Assembly: GCA_029168955.1 (NCBI GenBank)
Contig: JAPDOI010001700.1
Location: 1-64,000, forward strand
Direction: 5' to 3'
Length of the DNA stretch: 64,000 nucleotides
DNA from: Aplectana chamaeleonis
Taxonomy: Eukaryota > Nematoda > Chromadorea > Rhabditida > Cosmocercidae
Of the stretch, positions 1-12,800 are shown in pieces. The notes under the pieces are model-generated. The model searched no databases and was not told the origin of the DNA. It worked only from the letters and a program-made list of their open reading frames with translations. Numbering within the stretch: the first letter of the stretch is position 1; the number at the start of each line of letters is the position of its first letter. The position numbers and the translations under genes were made by a program.

Positions 1-404
1 ATTAGGAACCCTCTTTAGAAACTTTTAGGGAAATAGACAGTCACCAAATGACGACTCTGATTCTAGGTGATCCTCAGACATTCGGAGCGTGGAACTACGA
101 GGGAAATGCCGTTAGAGTTGAACTATCGAGGCTATTTTGTCGAAAAGTTTCTTATGGGAACGATGCGTTGAACCGCTGGGATTATCGCCGCGCTGCGTGT
201 TGCGTCGCGTGCGCAGTGCCAATTTCATACTGCAAATGCGCCGAAGCCTGTCGCTGCGATGGGCGTGGTCGCTGTACTACGCACTGACAATGAGTCAGGG
301 ACAGGTGTAAAGTGCGGAAAGGCAGCGACAGACGGTCGCTGCCGCAGCGCAAAGGACGTCGCACGCGGCCTCCGCACGGCTTGCTCACCTCAGGCGGTGC
401 GGCG
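1..404. other. no gene recognised
   Basis: GC-rich sequence with many CGCCGC and GCGGC words. It resembles degenerate material of the hairpin repeat that follows at 406-557. Short open frames on both strands have no recognisable domain. Confidence 0.5.
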
Positions 405-405
405 C

Positions 406-557
406 CTTTTAGGGGTTGTTTATGCTCCCGCCGCCGAGCGGCGCGGCACAGTGCATTTCTGTAATATTGATCACGTGGCGCGGCACGATCGATATTACAG
501 GATTGCACTTCGCCGCGCCGCTCGGCGGCGGAAGTATAAACGACGCCCTAAAAAATT
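406..557. repeat. inverted repeat, GC-rich hairpin, copy 1
   Basis: The left arm (about 406-473) and right arm (about 487-557) are near reverse complements around a short centre near 480. Both arms carry the CCGCCGAGCGGCGCGGC core, followed by a conserved TGTAATAT-GATC block. The whole could fold into a hairpin of about 65-70 bp. A diverged relative lies at 727-852, so this looks like a small foldback or MITE-type repeat. No target duplication could be assigned. Confidence 0.75.
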
Positions 558-726
558 TGTGTTAATGAACTCTAAACACCCTGCGGGGGCGCGCCGCGGC
601 GCCGCGTGAATGTTATCATTGAGTTGCTTTTATTCGCCCCGCTGCGCGTCGAAAGTATGAACGGGCCTCACCTTAGGTCCCCTGAAGAGACGAGCGACCT
701 GGGGCGGCACTCTCGAACGCTGAGGC

Positions 727-852
727 GTCGTTTGAACTTCCGCCGCCCAGCGGCGCGGGAAACCGCGAACTTCTGATATTGATCGTTCCGCGCCGCATGA
801 TCAGTTTCAGGAAATGCATTTCGCGGCTCCGATCGTCGGCGGAATTTTTTCG
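727..852. repeat. inverted repeat, GC-rich hairpin, copy 2
   Basis: A second, more degraded member of the 406-557 family. It opens with TTCCGCCGCCCAGCGGCGCG and ends with the reverse complement of a similar stretch (GTCGGCGGAA). TGATATTGATC and TGATCAGTTTCAGGAAATGC flank the centre. The arms are visibly diverged. Confidence 0.6.
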
Positions 853-1676
853 TGTTTTTCCCCGGTACCATATATCATAAATCCCTCAGGCATCGCCTAG
901 ATATGAACAGATACTACTATTTACAAGAATAATTCTCTTCCTTTGTGAAACACTAAACAACACCCGAGAAACACGATGATCATTGAGCTCTCAATCTCAT
1001 ACACACACATAGATACATACATGTGTTTTGCGTAATTGTTGATGCTAGTTACTGTGAGAGGGAGAGGAAGGGAGGAATGAAATTGTTATCGAAACAACAC
1101 CTATAGTCGCCGATCTGAGGGTGAAACTGTCTAATTAATGTTGCTAATTGTGGACAAATATAATCGAAAATCAACTTTGCAAAACAACGAAGCAGAGCCG
1201 AAGGCAGAAAACAGAAACAGCCGTAAGAGCCCTTCAGTCTAATGATTGGAAATTGAAACAGCTGGTCATGGTAGGATACGGTGGGTGGCAATAAGTGCAG
1301 GAAATCAAAGAGAGAATTACGCATATGTGTCCCGAAGTTTCCCTAACGACTTCTTGAGTATCTGACAAGTTGTCTCAAAGTTGCCGGTAGCTTGTTTCAT
1401 CATGTGAGAACAGTCTTCTTTCGAAATCTCCGCAGGTTGACGCGGAGCCTCCTAGATTTCTTCCAGTAGCTGACTTACAGAATCATAGAATATGTCCCCT
1501 TAAGTGCCTCAAAGTTTTTTATAAAGGTTCAATGAGTTTCTCACTAGTTGTATCGAAGTTTCTGCAAGCTTGTCCGAATTCGTTACAAGAATTGTCTGTA
1601 GAAGTGTACCAGTAAGCTTCCTAGATTTCTTCACGGAGCTGTATCACAGAAGTTTGGCACGTACTCAGACAGTAGG
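853..1676. other. no gene recognised
   Basis: Moderately AT-rich sequence with no recognisable gene. From about 1,330 to 1,640 loosely repeated words such as TCAAAGTT and AGCTTCCTAGATTTCTTC suggest an old, very degenerate tandem repeat. Confidence 0.4.
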
Positions 1677-2530
1677 TGCGGACTGACCGCTGGCAATCAA
1701 GGCCTCACCGGGCGGTACGCCGGCAAGTTGCGGGCGGATCGCTGCTCACCGTGGCCACGGCAGCCGGATCGCTGCCTCTCGTAGTCTCAGCGGGCGGATC
1801 GCTGCGTTTTTGCGGGCGGATAGCGGCATCTGGGAAAGTTGATCACGCTAGCGGGCGGATCGCCGGCAAGCTCTGAAGCGGCGATCCGCCCGCAGCCTGC
1901 CAGCAATCCGCCCGCAAGGGCTTTTATAGCCAGCGACCCGCCCGCTTAGCTATGAGATGCAGCGATCCGCGCGCAACCTGCCAGCGATCCGCCTGCCAGG
2001 GCTTTGATAGCCAGCCATCCGCCCGCCACTGCTTTGATGGCCAGCGATCCGCCCGCTCAAATTTTACACGGTGTTTCTGTTATCAGTATCATGCTCAGAG
2101 TAAACAAACCGAAGGGTTAAAAGGCGCTCCTTCGCCATGACTGCTCACTCGGCATTTTGAGGCCGATCCTGAATGGTGACTCAAATTCACCTCTGAAGGA
2201 TCACTCAGAGGCCGAAGGATAATTTTTGTCAGCTGAGGGGATGGTCCTCACGGCTACGGGGGTGATCCCGCACACGGAGACCGTGGTGGGAACCACCGGA
2301 AACCGACATGTGGCATCGAGGAAGGGTCGCTGGCTAATGGCGGGCGGATCACTGGCTACTGTCAGGCGGATCGCTGGCTACTGGCGTGCGGATCGCTGAC
2401 TACTGTCAGGCGGATCGCTGGCTACTGGCGGGCGGATCACTGGCTACTGTCAGGCGGATCGCTGGCTACTAGCGGGCGGATGGCGGGGGGATGTCGATCC
2501 GCCCGCCAAAAGCCAGCGATCCGCCTGCAC
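1677..2530. repeat. CGGAT repeat block in mirrored orientation
   Basis: A short unit with GCGGGCGGATCGCTG occurs several times on the + strand from about 1,730 to 1,870. It then occurs as its reverse complement CAGCGATCCGCCCGC from about 1,877 to 2,060. After about 270 bp of other sequence it returns on the + strand from about 2,335 to 2,490, with unit GGATCGCTGGCTACTGTCAG, and flips again at about 2,500-2,530. Alternating orientation makes the block strongly self-complementary. Function unknown. Confidence 0.8.
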
Positions 2531-4049
2531 CTACTATCTGAATATCCTTCTACGTGTCCCACATATTATGAAGTTTCGGGACTCGGGTCTGGAGTTTCGA
2601 CATGGACATCTTTTCTTGCGTTTCGGAAATCGGTTGCGAAATGCCCAAAAGTGCGCGGATTTGCGGTTTTTGGTACGCGAAATGCGGAGAATTTGCGAGA
2701 TTATTGATCCGCTACTTCTATTTCAATATAGCCGGAATTCCAGGGTTTCGCATAGCTTTGTATGGTTTCCAGAAAGCGGAACGCGCGAAAACTCGGGTTT
2801 TAGTACGGAAAACACGGTTCCCGCTCATTCTTGTTAGCGAGGATTTTGCTTAGTTCTCCTCTTGAAGTCCTTTTGTCCCATGACAATTGGAATGTCCCAA
2901 AGTGTCCCATACCGTTTTGATTTCCGCTAAAATTTTCTTGAGGTCTGAGGAAAAAACCGTCGAGTTGTCCCACAACACACATTTTCTTCTCTGCGAGTCG
3001 CTGCGAAATATCCGAAATATATGTCCCACGGCCATTTCGGTAATGTCCCAAAGGAGCCGCAGGCGTTCTCTATTGAATGCTTTAGATTCTACATGCCGTT
3101 TCAAAGGTTAAAGCGGAGTATTTTCCTGATGCGTGCAACTTTTCGTCAGGAATGTTGCCCTTCCTGTCGATAGCACTGTAGAGTACTCTATCAGGACTGT
3201 TCCGCCGATTTTCCGCGATATCTCCTTGAAATTTCCGCTAGTTGACCTGCAATTTTGAGTTTTCTCAACAGTATTCAAGACTTATTGAAGTCTCCCCGGT
3301 TCTTCATGGTATGCTGTCAGTCCACTTTCGCCCCGCGAAATCTCCCGCCAGTAACCGCGAAATATCCGCGGATGCTTTTCTCCCCGAATGTTGAACATTT
3401 TTTCAGAATATCCTTCACAGGTTACTTCAAATTTCCGAAAGTCAAGGTGTCCTATGTCTAACAGCTGGCTATGAGTGCACTCATGAGCTTCTCTATAACT
3501 AGCTGACTCGAAGAAATTCAAAGAATTGAAAACACGTGTTGTTCCGCAAGTTCATGCACTATGTGTTTTCTTCGACAGAGCGACAATTGTGCTGCGGTGG
3601 GAATCCTGTTGTGTTGCTTCTCAAGGTTTCTCCTGAGTCATGAATCCTGTGGTGAAAAAAGTTAGTTCTACAAGAAACTTAACTATGAAAATATCTAATT
3701 GTAAGAGAAATTTCAAAATTTATGTTTGCAAAAAAAAACTTCAGTTGAAGTTTAGATTATAGCTCTGTCAGACAAATAATGCTTATTTCCGGCTGTCTGA
3801 AGTTTCATACAATGATGTGACCAGACTAGGTTGTCAGAACTACCCATGAGGTAATGTTTTTCTGATCGACTACCTCCCGGGTAGTCCTGAAAACCACATG
3901 TCAGCTGCCCGAGTAGTAGTGAAAAGAAAAGATATGAAGCAAAAAGTGAAGAGCCTGTAGGCATAATACCATTAAGCTACCGTAATCTATGAGAGAAAAT
4001 ATCGATTTTCATCGATCTTGCAGCTATTGCAAGTGCTATCGTTTTCGGC
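2531..4049. other. no gene recognised; diffuse repeats
   Basis: No gene seen. The words CCGCGAAAT and AATATCCGCG recur at about 3,000-3,440 and resemble the CGCGGTA-rich DNA at 19.3-20.3 kb and 61.9-62.0 kb. The rest, from 3,540 to 4,049, shows no structure I recognise. Confidence 0.4.
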
Positions 4050-4207
4050 GCCAAATCCCGGTCCGCGATCGCGGACTGCGGCTGTTGCATCATGCGGCAC
4101 GTGATAATCGTGCTGGGAGAAAGGTGAATGCCAAGTGGTCCCAGCGCGATTATCACGTGTCGTATGATGCAATAGCCGTAGTCCGCAACTGCGAACGGGT
4201 ATTTGGC
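4050..4207. repeat. long hairpin with 69-bp arms
   Basis: Arms 4,050-4,118 and 4,139-4,207 are reverse complements with scattered mismatches, separated by a 20-nt loop. Both contain TTGCATCAT and CACGTGATAATCG. Arm length and small loop fit a MITE or foldback remnant. A transcript would form one long imperfect stem. Confidence 0.8.
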
Positions 4208-4600
4208 CCAGAGAAAGCCAGTATTTCGTGCTGTATTCTCCGCTTGAAGGCCTGTAGGATCGATAAAATATCACGCAGAGTGATTTTTCATCAGAAATTT
4301 CGTTTCCGCGTTTTGTTTTACTGAATGGAGATTCTTCTCACCTATGACGATTTTTGTTGCTAAACAAACATAGAAGTGTCCTCTGTAGAATGCCGTAATT
4401 CTCACGACTCACGGCGCGATCGGCGCGCGTGCGATTCTGCTCCCTCCGTCTGTCATTCGCTGTCTCACTGTCTCTAACCTCCGCTCCGCACCAGCGCGTA
4501 GAAACCATGAGAATTTCTCGGTTTTATAGCCTTTACTGCATACAGTTGTTGGATTCAAAAGACATCGTGCCATTTTTTTACCTTTCGGTTAGGTTATCGT
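4208..4600. other. no gene recognised; CTCC/CGCG-rich patch
   Basis: At about 4,410-4,505 a pyrimidine- and CpG-rich patch (CTCCCTCCGTCTGTC, GCTGTCTCACTGTCTC) stands directly before a TTTA-rich tract. A similar arrangement recurs at about 12,650-12,800, so patch and tract may be one repeat family. Confidence 0.4.
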
Positions 4601-4750
4601 TCATTTATTGATTTACTCATTCGTTCACATTTTGTCTTCTATATTATGTTTCTGACTATTCATTTATTTATTATTTTGTTCATTTATTTATCCACTTGTT
4701 TGCTTATCTGTTTTTTTATCTATTCTTATTCATTACGTTTTCGACTTATA

Positions 4751-6245
<1,495 letters not shown>

Positions 6246-6776
6246 TATATATTTAGTCATTTGTATATTTATTATCTGAATAGTTTATTTATTCGCTAAT
6301 TAATTTATTCCATTTGATTTTTGGTTATTTATTCTTTTATTATTTATCTCTTTGTTTATTTACCTATTTTTATTTATTTATTTGATTATTTATTCAATTA
6401 TTCAGTTATTTATTTATTTATTTATTTATTTATTTTTTTTATATTTTTATTCATCTATTTCTTTATCTGTTTTTATTCATATGATTACTTAGTTAGTTAG
6501 TTTCATAAATGTTTATTCATTTTGTTATTCACCTATGGATTTTATGTTTATTTATTCATTTATTCAATTTTTTATTCTTTTGTGTTCATTTCTTTTTCAT
6601 TTTTAATCAATCATTTTTCGTCAGATTATTTATTTATTCAAGCATTTGTTCATTTCCTTCTTTGTTTATTTATTTATTTATTTAGTTATTTATTTATTTA
6701 TTTATTTATTTATTTGTTTGTTTCTTTATTTATTTATTTAATTATTTATGCATTTAGTTATTTATTTTGTTACTAG
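6246..6776. repeat. TTTA-rich low-complexity tract
   Basis: Mostly TTTAT/TTCAT words, with (TTTA)n runs near 6,410-6,440 and 6,660-6,750. It continues the tract at 4,590-4,752 that the mariner interrupts. Comparable tracts lie at 12,801-13,850, 17,740-18,490 and, more weakly, 25,340-25,870. Confidence 0.85.
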
Positions 6777-7019
6777 TGACCCTTCGTCCCTAGCCTGCCG
6801 CTACTTAACTTTAAGGCAGCGTACCCTGTTTTGGAGCCTATTTCACTCGGTTCTATAGCGTTAGCTTTTTGTTTCTTGATCAACCATAGTTGGCCATACC
6901 AGTAGTTTGCGAAGACATGAATTTTTACGGCTGATGAAAAAAGTACATAAGAAAAGAAAAGCAGTTGCTTCCTCGCTGGTCTTTTCTCAATTTGGTGAGC
7001 CAGATCCCTTCTCTGTTCA

Positions 7020-7394
7020 GAGGAACGGAGGCCCTCGCCATATTTCAAAAACACAGGGGGCTTGTAGAGAAGGAAGCAAGCTTTCTTTTCTGCCAAAAGA
7101 AAGAGGGGCCTTTGGCCTGTTCTAAAAACGCAGAGAGGGTGGGCCTTAGGTCCCCTTGTAGAAAATAAAACCAGCTTCTTTTTCTGCTAAGAAAAAGAGG
7201 GGCCTTCGGCGTCTTTAGAAACGCAGGGGTGGGCCTTCGGCCCCTTTGTGGAGGAAAAACCCAGCTCCCTTTTCTGCCAAAGAAGAGGGACCTCCGGTCT
7301 GTTTTAAAAACGCAGGGGTGGGCCTTCGCCTCCCTCGTAGAGAAGGAGGCCAGCTCCCTTTTCTGCTAAGAGAAAGAAGGACCGACCCCCCCCC
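7020..7394. repeat. about 90-bp degenerate tandem repeat, 4 copies
   Basis: The phrase GGGGCCTTCGGC plus TTTAAAAACGCAGGGGTG recurs at about 7,107, 7,199 and 7,287, giving a spacing of 88-92 bp, with a partial copy upstream. Each unit also has CAGCTCCCTTTTCTGC. The block abuts the hairpin array at 7,395, with a C-run at the boundary. Confidence 0.75.
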
Positions 7395-9775
7395 CATCTA
7401 CGCAGTATTCGTTCGGCTTCGCCGAACGATGGGCTGGCTAGGCGGGCCATCCTCCGTGCGGTATTCATTACGCTTCGCCGAACGATGGGCCGGCTTCGCC
7501 GGCATTCCTCCCTCTACCTAGTATTCGCTCGGCTTCGCCGAACGATGGGCCGGCTTCGCCGACCACCCTCCGCTTAGCACTCTACGTAGTATTCGTTCGG
7601 CTTCGCCGAACGATGGGCCGGCTTCGCCGACCCCCTCTCTCTACGTGGTATTCGTTCGACTTCGCCGAACGATGAGCCGGCTTCGCCGACCCCCCAATCT
7701 CTACGTTGTATTCGTTCGGCTTCGCCAAACGACGTCCCGGCTTCGTCGACCCCCCTCTCTCTACCTAGTATTCGTTCGGTTCCGCCGAACGATGGGCCGG
7801 CTTCGCCGACCCCCTCTCTCTACGTAGTATTCGTTCGGCTTCGCCGAACGATGAGCCAGCTTCGCCGGCCTTCCTCCTCTACCTAGTATTCGTTCGGCTC
7901 CGCCGAACGATGGACCAGCTTCGCCGACCCCTCTCTACGCAGGATTTGTTCGGCTCCGCCGAACGATGAGCCAGCTTCGCCGACCCCCTCTCTTTACGAA
8001 GTATTTGTTCGGCTCCGCCGAACGATGAGCCAGCTTCGCCGACCCCCTCTCTACGTTGTATTCGTTCGGCTTCCCGAACGATTGTATTCGCCGGCCTTCC
8101 TCCTCTACCTAGTATTCGTTCGGCTCCGCCGAACGATGGACCAACTTCGCCGACCCCTCTCTCTACGTAGGATTTGTTCGGCTCCGCCGAACGATGAGCC
8201 AGCTTCGCCGACCCCTCCCTCTACGTAGTATTCGTTCGGCTTCGCCGAACGATCGGCCAACTTCGCCAACCCCTCTCTCTACGTTTTATTCGTTCGGCTT
8301 CGCCGGGCGAACGATGGGCCGACGTCGCCGGCCTTCCTCCTCTACCTAGTATTCGTTCGGCTCCGCCGAACGATGGGCCAGCTTCGCCGGCCACCATCCG
8401 CTTCGCACTCTACGTAGTATTCGTTCGGCTTCGCCGAACGATGACCAACTTCGCCGACCCTCTCTCTACGTTGTATCCGTTCGGCTTCCCGAACGATGGG
8501 CCGCTTCGCCGGCCTTTCTCTCTACGAAGTATTTGTTCGGCTTCGCCGAACGGTGGGCCGACTTCGCCGGCCTTCCTCCTTCTACCTAGTATTCGTTTGG
8601 CTCTGCCGAACGATGGGCCAACTTCGCCGGCCACCATCCGCTTCGCACTCTACGTAGTATTCGTTCGGCTTCGCCGAACGATGGGCCAGCTTCGCCGACC
8701 CCCCTCTCTCTACGTTGTATCCGTTCGGCTTCCCCGAACGATGGGCCGACGTCGCCGGCCTTCCTCCCTCTACCTAGTATTCGTTCGGCTCCGCCGAACG
8801 ATGGGCCGGCTTCGCCGGCCACCATCCGCTTCGCACTCTACGTAGTATTCGTTCGGCTTCGCCGAACGATGGGCCGACTTCGCCGGCCTTCCTCTCTCTA
8901 CGTAGTGTTCGTTCAGCTTCAAAGATGGGGCTTCGCCGCCCATCCTCCCTCTACCTAGTATTTGTTCGGCTCCGCCGAACGATGCGCCGGCTTCGCCGAC
9001 CCCCTCCCTCCACGAAGTATTTGTTCGGCTCCGCCGAACGATGGGCCGGCTTCGCCGACCCCCTGTCTCTACGGAGTATTCGTTCGACTTCGCTGAACGA
9101 TGAGCCGGCCCTCCTCCCTCTACCTAGTATCTCGTGGGGCTCCGCCGAAAGATGGGCCGGCTCCCCCGACCCCCTCCCTCTACGAAGTTTTTGTTCGGCT
9201 CCGCCGAACGATGGTCAGGCTTCGCCGACCCCCTCTACCTAGTATTCGTTTGGCTCCGCCGAACGATGGGCCGGCTTCGCCGACCCCCCTCTCTCTACGT
9301 AGTGCTTCGCCGACCCCCCTCTCTCTACATTGTATTCGTTCGGCTTCGCCGAACGATGAGCCGGCTCCGCCGACCCCCCTCTCTCTACGTAGTATTCGTT
9401 AGGCTTCGCCGAACGATGGCCCGGCTTCGCCGACCCCCCTCCTCTACCTAGTACACGTTTGGCTCCGCCGAACGATGGGTCGGCTTCGCCGGCCACCCTC
9501 CGCTTAGCACTCTCTACGTAGTATTTGGTCGGCTACGCCGAACGATGGGCCGGCTTCGCCGACCCCCCTCTCTCTACGTAGTATTCGTTCGGCTTCGCCG
9601 AACGGTGGCCCGGCCTCGCCGACCCCCCTCTCTCTACGTTGTTTTCGTTCGGCTTCGCCGAACAATGGGCCGGCTTCGCCGACCCCCTCTATGTACTATT
9701 CGTTCGACTTCGCCGAACGATGGGCCGGCCTTCCTCCCTCTACCTAGTATTCGTTCGGCTACGCCCACCCCCTTC
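7395..9775. repeat. GGCTTCGCC hairpin satellite, family 1
   Basis: A tandem array of roughly 60-bp monomers. Each has a perfect or near-perfect hairpin TCGTTCGGCTTCGCCGAACGA-like core (9-bp arms, TTC loop), a second smaller hairpin CCGGCTTCGCCGACC, and a CTCTCTCTACGTAGTATT link. Several variants (CTACCTAG, CTACGAAG, CCACCATCCGCTTCGCAC links) recur in order, suggesting higher-order units of several monomers. Long open frames of the type VFVRLRRTMGRLRRPPSLY arise from the period being a multiple of three and are not genes. Confidence 0.95.
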
Positions 9776-11216
9776 CATCATATGCACTGTTCGGTTGGCT
9801 TCGTCAAACGAAGGGCCGGCTTCGCCGACCCCCTTCCATCATGTGCAGTCTTCGTTTGGCTTCGCCAAACGAAGGGCCGGCTTCGCCGACCCCCTTCCAT
9901 CATGTGCAGTGTTCGTTAGGCTTCGCCAAACGAAGGGCCAGTTTCGCCGACCCCCATCCATCATGGGCAGTGTTCGTTTGGCTTCGCCGAACGAAGGGCC
10001 GGCTTCGCCGACCCCCTTCCGTCATGTGCAGGCTTCGCTTGGCTTTGCCAACCGAAGGGCCGGCTTCGCCGACCTCCTTCCATCATGTGCAGTATTCGCT
10101 TGACTTCGCCAAACGCAGGGCCAGCTTCGCCGATTCCCTTCCATCAATTGCAGTATTCGTTTGACTTCGCCAAACGAAGGGTCGACTTCGCCGACCCCCT
10201 TCCATCATGTGCAGTGTTCGTTTGACTTCGCCAAACGCAGGGCCAGCTTCGCCAACCCCCTCCCATCATGAGCAGTATTCGTTTGGCTTCGCCAAACGAA
10301 GGGTCGACTTCGCCGACCCCCTTCCATCAATTGCAGTATTCGTTTGACTTCGCCAAACGAAGGGTCGACTTCGCCGACCCCCTTCCATCATGTGCAGTGT
10401 TCGTTTGACTTCGCCAAACGCAGGGCCAGCTTCGCCAACCCCCTCCCATCATGAGCAGTATTCGTTTGGCTTCGCCAAACGAAGGGCCGGCTTCGCCGAC
10501 CCCCCTCCATCATGAGCAGTGTTCGTTTGGCTTCGCCAAACGCAAGGCCGGCTTCGCCGCCCCCCTTCCATCATAAGCAGTCTTCGTTTGGCTTCGCCAA
10601 ACGAAGGGCCGGCTTCGCCGACCCCCTTCCATCATGTGCAGTCTTCGTTTGACTTCGCCAAACGCAGGGCCAGCTTCGCCAACCCCCTTCCATCATGAGC
10701 AGTATTCGTTTGGCTCCGCCAAACGAAGGGTCGACTTCGCCGACTCCCTTCCATCAATTGCAGTATTCGTTTGACTTCGCCAAGCGAAGGGTCGACTTCG
10801 CCGACCCCCTTCCATCATGTGCAGTGTTCGTTTGACTTCGCCAAACGCAGGGCCAGCTTCGCCAACCCCCTCCCATCATGAGCAGTATTCGTTTGGCTTC
10901 GCCAAACGAAGGGCCGGCTTCGCCGACCCCCCTCCATCATGAGCAGTGTTCGTTTGGCTTCGCCAAACGCATAGCCAGTTTCGCCGACCCCCCTCCATCA
11001 TGTTCAGTGTTCGTTTGGCTTCGCCAAACACAGGGCCGGCTTCGCCGACCCCCTTCCATCATGTGCAGTCTTCGTTTGGCTCCGCCAAACGGAGGGCCAG
11101 CTTCGCCAACCCCCTCCCATCATGAGCAGTATTCGTTTGGCTCCGCCAAACGAAGGGTCGGCTTCGCCGACCCCCTTCCATCATGTGCAGTCCTCGTTTG
11201 GCTTCGCCAAACAAAG
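9776..11216. repeat. GGCTTCGCC hairpin satellite, family 2, forward
   Basis: Tandem monomers of about 60 bp related to family 1. The main hairpin has changed to TTTGGCTTCGCCAAAC and the link to CCCCCTTCCATCATGTGCAG. About 24 copies run in the same orientation as family 1. The switch of families is abrupt at about 9,775. Arginine- and proline-rich open frames here are by-products of the repeat. Confidence 0.95.
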
Positions 11217-11735
11217 AAAACCAAACGAATACTGCTCATGATGGAAGGGGGTAGGCGAAGCTGGCCCTGCGTTTGGCGAAGCCAAACGAACACTGCTCAT
11301 GATGGAAGGGGGTCAGCGAAGCCGGCCCTGCGTTTGGCGAAGCCAAACGAATACTGCTCATGATGGAGGGGGGTCGGCGAAGCCAACCCTTCGTTTCTGC
11401 CCATGATGGAAGGGGGTCGGCGAAACTGGCGCTTCGTTTGGCGAAGCCAAACGAACACTGCACATGATGGAAGGGGGTCAGCGAAGCGGGCCCTGCGTTT
11501 GGCGAAGCCAAATGAACACTGCTCATGATGGAGGGGGGTCGGCGAAGCCAACCCTTCGTTTCTGCCCATGATGAAAGGGGGTCAGCGAAACTGGCCCTTC
11601 GTTTGGCGAATCCAAACGAACACTGCTCATGATGGAAGGGGGTAGGCGAAGCTGGCCCTGCGTTTGGCGAAGCCAAACGAATACTGCTCATAATGGAAGG
11701 GGTCGGCGAAGTCGGCCCTTCGTCTGGCGAGGCCA
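11217..11735. repeat. GGCTTCGCC hairpin satellite, family 2, inverted
   Basis: The same family 2 monomer read on the opposite strand (CATGATGGAAGGGGGTCGGCG, then AAGCCAAACGAA), about 8-9 copies. The orientation changes inside AACAAAGAAAACCAAACG at about 11,210-11,225. The array ends at about 11,735 in unrelated sequence. Confidence 0.93.
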
Positions 11736-12470
11736 TGAGCTTTGGGGTAAACCACCAAACCTGCCAAACAAGACAGGATCCTTGAGCCATCGTAATTATA
11801 AAACTTCGGACCAAATTGTGTTATTCGAAAATTATGCTAATGATTTTTCGAATTTCGAATCATTCAAAATTCGAAAATTTTGGTTCTAGAATAACATTCG
11901 AAACTTTAAATTAAAAAAAAGATTTTTGAATGTATTTGAAAATTGGAAATTCGAAAAATTTCATCGGTTTGCCCAAGTATGGTAATTATTGATCTTTAGC
12001 GGATTTCATGATTTTGCGAATTCAGTCTTTTCTTGCAGAAAAAAATTACTGTGGTTTCGCTACACTACAAAAAGTTGACTAAAGAATTCAAATTATAATT
12101 TGAACAAATATTTCCGCATTCTCGAGTTATATTTTTTCAATCCCGTAGTCAACTTTTTTTCACACTGAAAATATTGATTTTACTATTATCACAATCATAG
12201 GATTTTCAAATTTTTTAGAAGATGAAATTAGCTTTCGCTAACTGTTTAATTAAGTTTTTTTTTTCCATTTGATGAAAAAAAACAAGAGTTGAGACAATTA
12301 AAAAATTTTAAACAGTTAACAAAATCTAATTTCGCCTATGAAAAAAATGAAAACCTTATACTCATCGCCAAATCAATAATTTTCAGTTTAAAAATAGTTT
12401 ACTGTCGGAATAAAATTCTAAACATACGAATACGGAAATAGTTGCTAAATCACTAATTTTTGGAGCAGTA
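11736..12470. repeat. AT-rich foldback, relative of the 47.2-48.2 kb element
   Basis: Opens with GGTAAACCACCAAACCTGCC and contains TAATTATTGATC and GATTTTGCGAATTCAGTC. These resemble phrases in the foldback at 47,230-48,210. From about 12,130 to 12,430 the sequence is a diverged palindrome centred near 12,277 (GAAATTAG-TAACTGTTTAA in both arms). The segment 11,780-11,960 is rich in TTCGAA words. No gene. Confidence 0.6.
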
Positions 12471-12800
12471 ATGGAGTCAAAACCTTTTTCCGTCAGCAGA
12501 ACTGCGAAACTAATTACTAATTTACAAACACTAATGCAAAACCGAAGTCGGAAACCACAGGCAACAACATATATTGAACAAAAAAAACAGAAGAGCGAAG
12601 AAAATCAAAAATCCCAGCGATCAGCTGAGATGATGACTGTGCGGAACAGCGCCGCACAGTCCAGAAGCCACAGGCTGAGCATTTACGCATGCTCTCGCCG
12701 TCTGCGCCCTCTTCCACTCACCCCACTCACTCTAATTACCCTCCGTCTGCCGTGCCCTCCGCACACTTTTGATAACTACGTATTTTTGAAGCGTGTTTCT
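12471..12800. other. no gene recognised
   Basis: A CpG- and pyrimidine-rich patch at about 12,650-12,770 stands before the next TTTA-rich tract, repeating the arrangement seen at 4,410-4,750. An open frame of about 116 codons here has no recognisable domain. Confidence 0.4.

Noticed and set aside
8441..11363. Long Arg/Pro-rich open frames in the hairpin satellite
   Set aside because: Frames are open in several phases and on both strands because the repeat unit is close to a multiple of three. No start context or domain.
7395..11735. CRISPR-like array
   Set aside because: There are no unique spacers; whole monomers are repeated. The host is a eukaryote.
11236..11814. 192-codon minus-strand open frame
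   Set aside because: Translation of the inverted satellite monomers.
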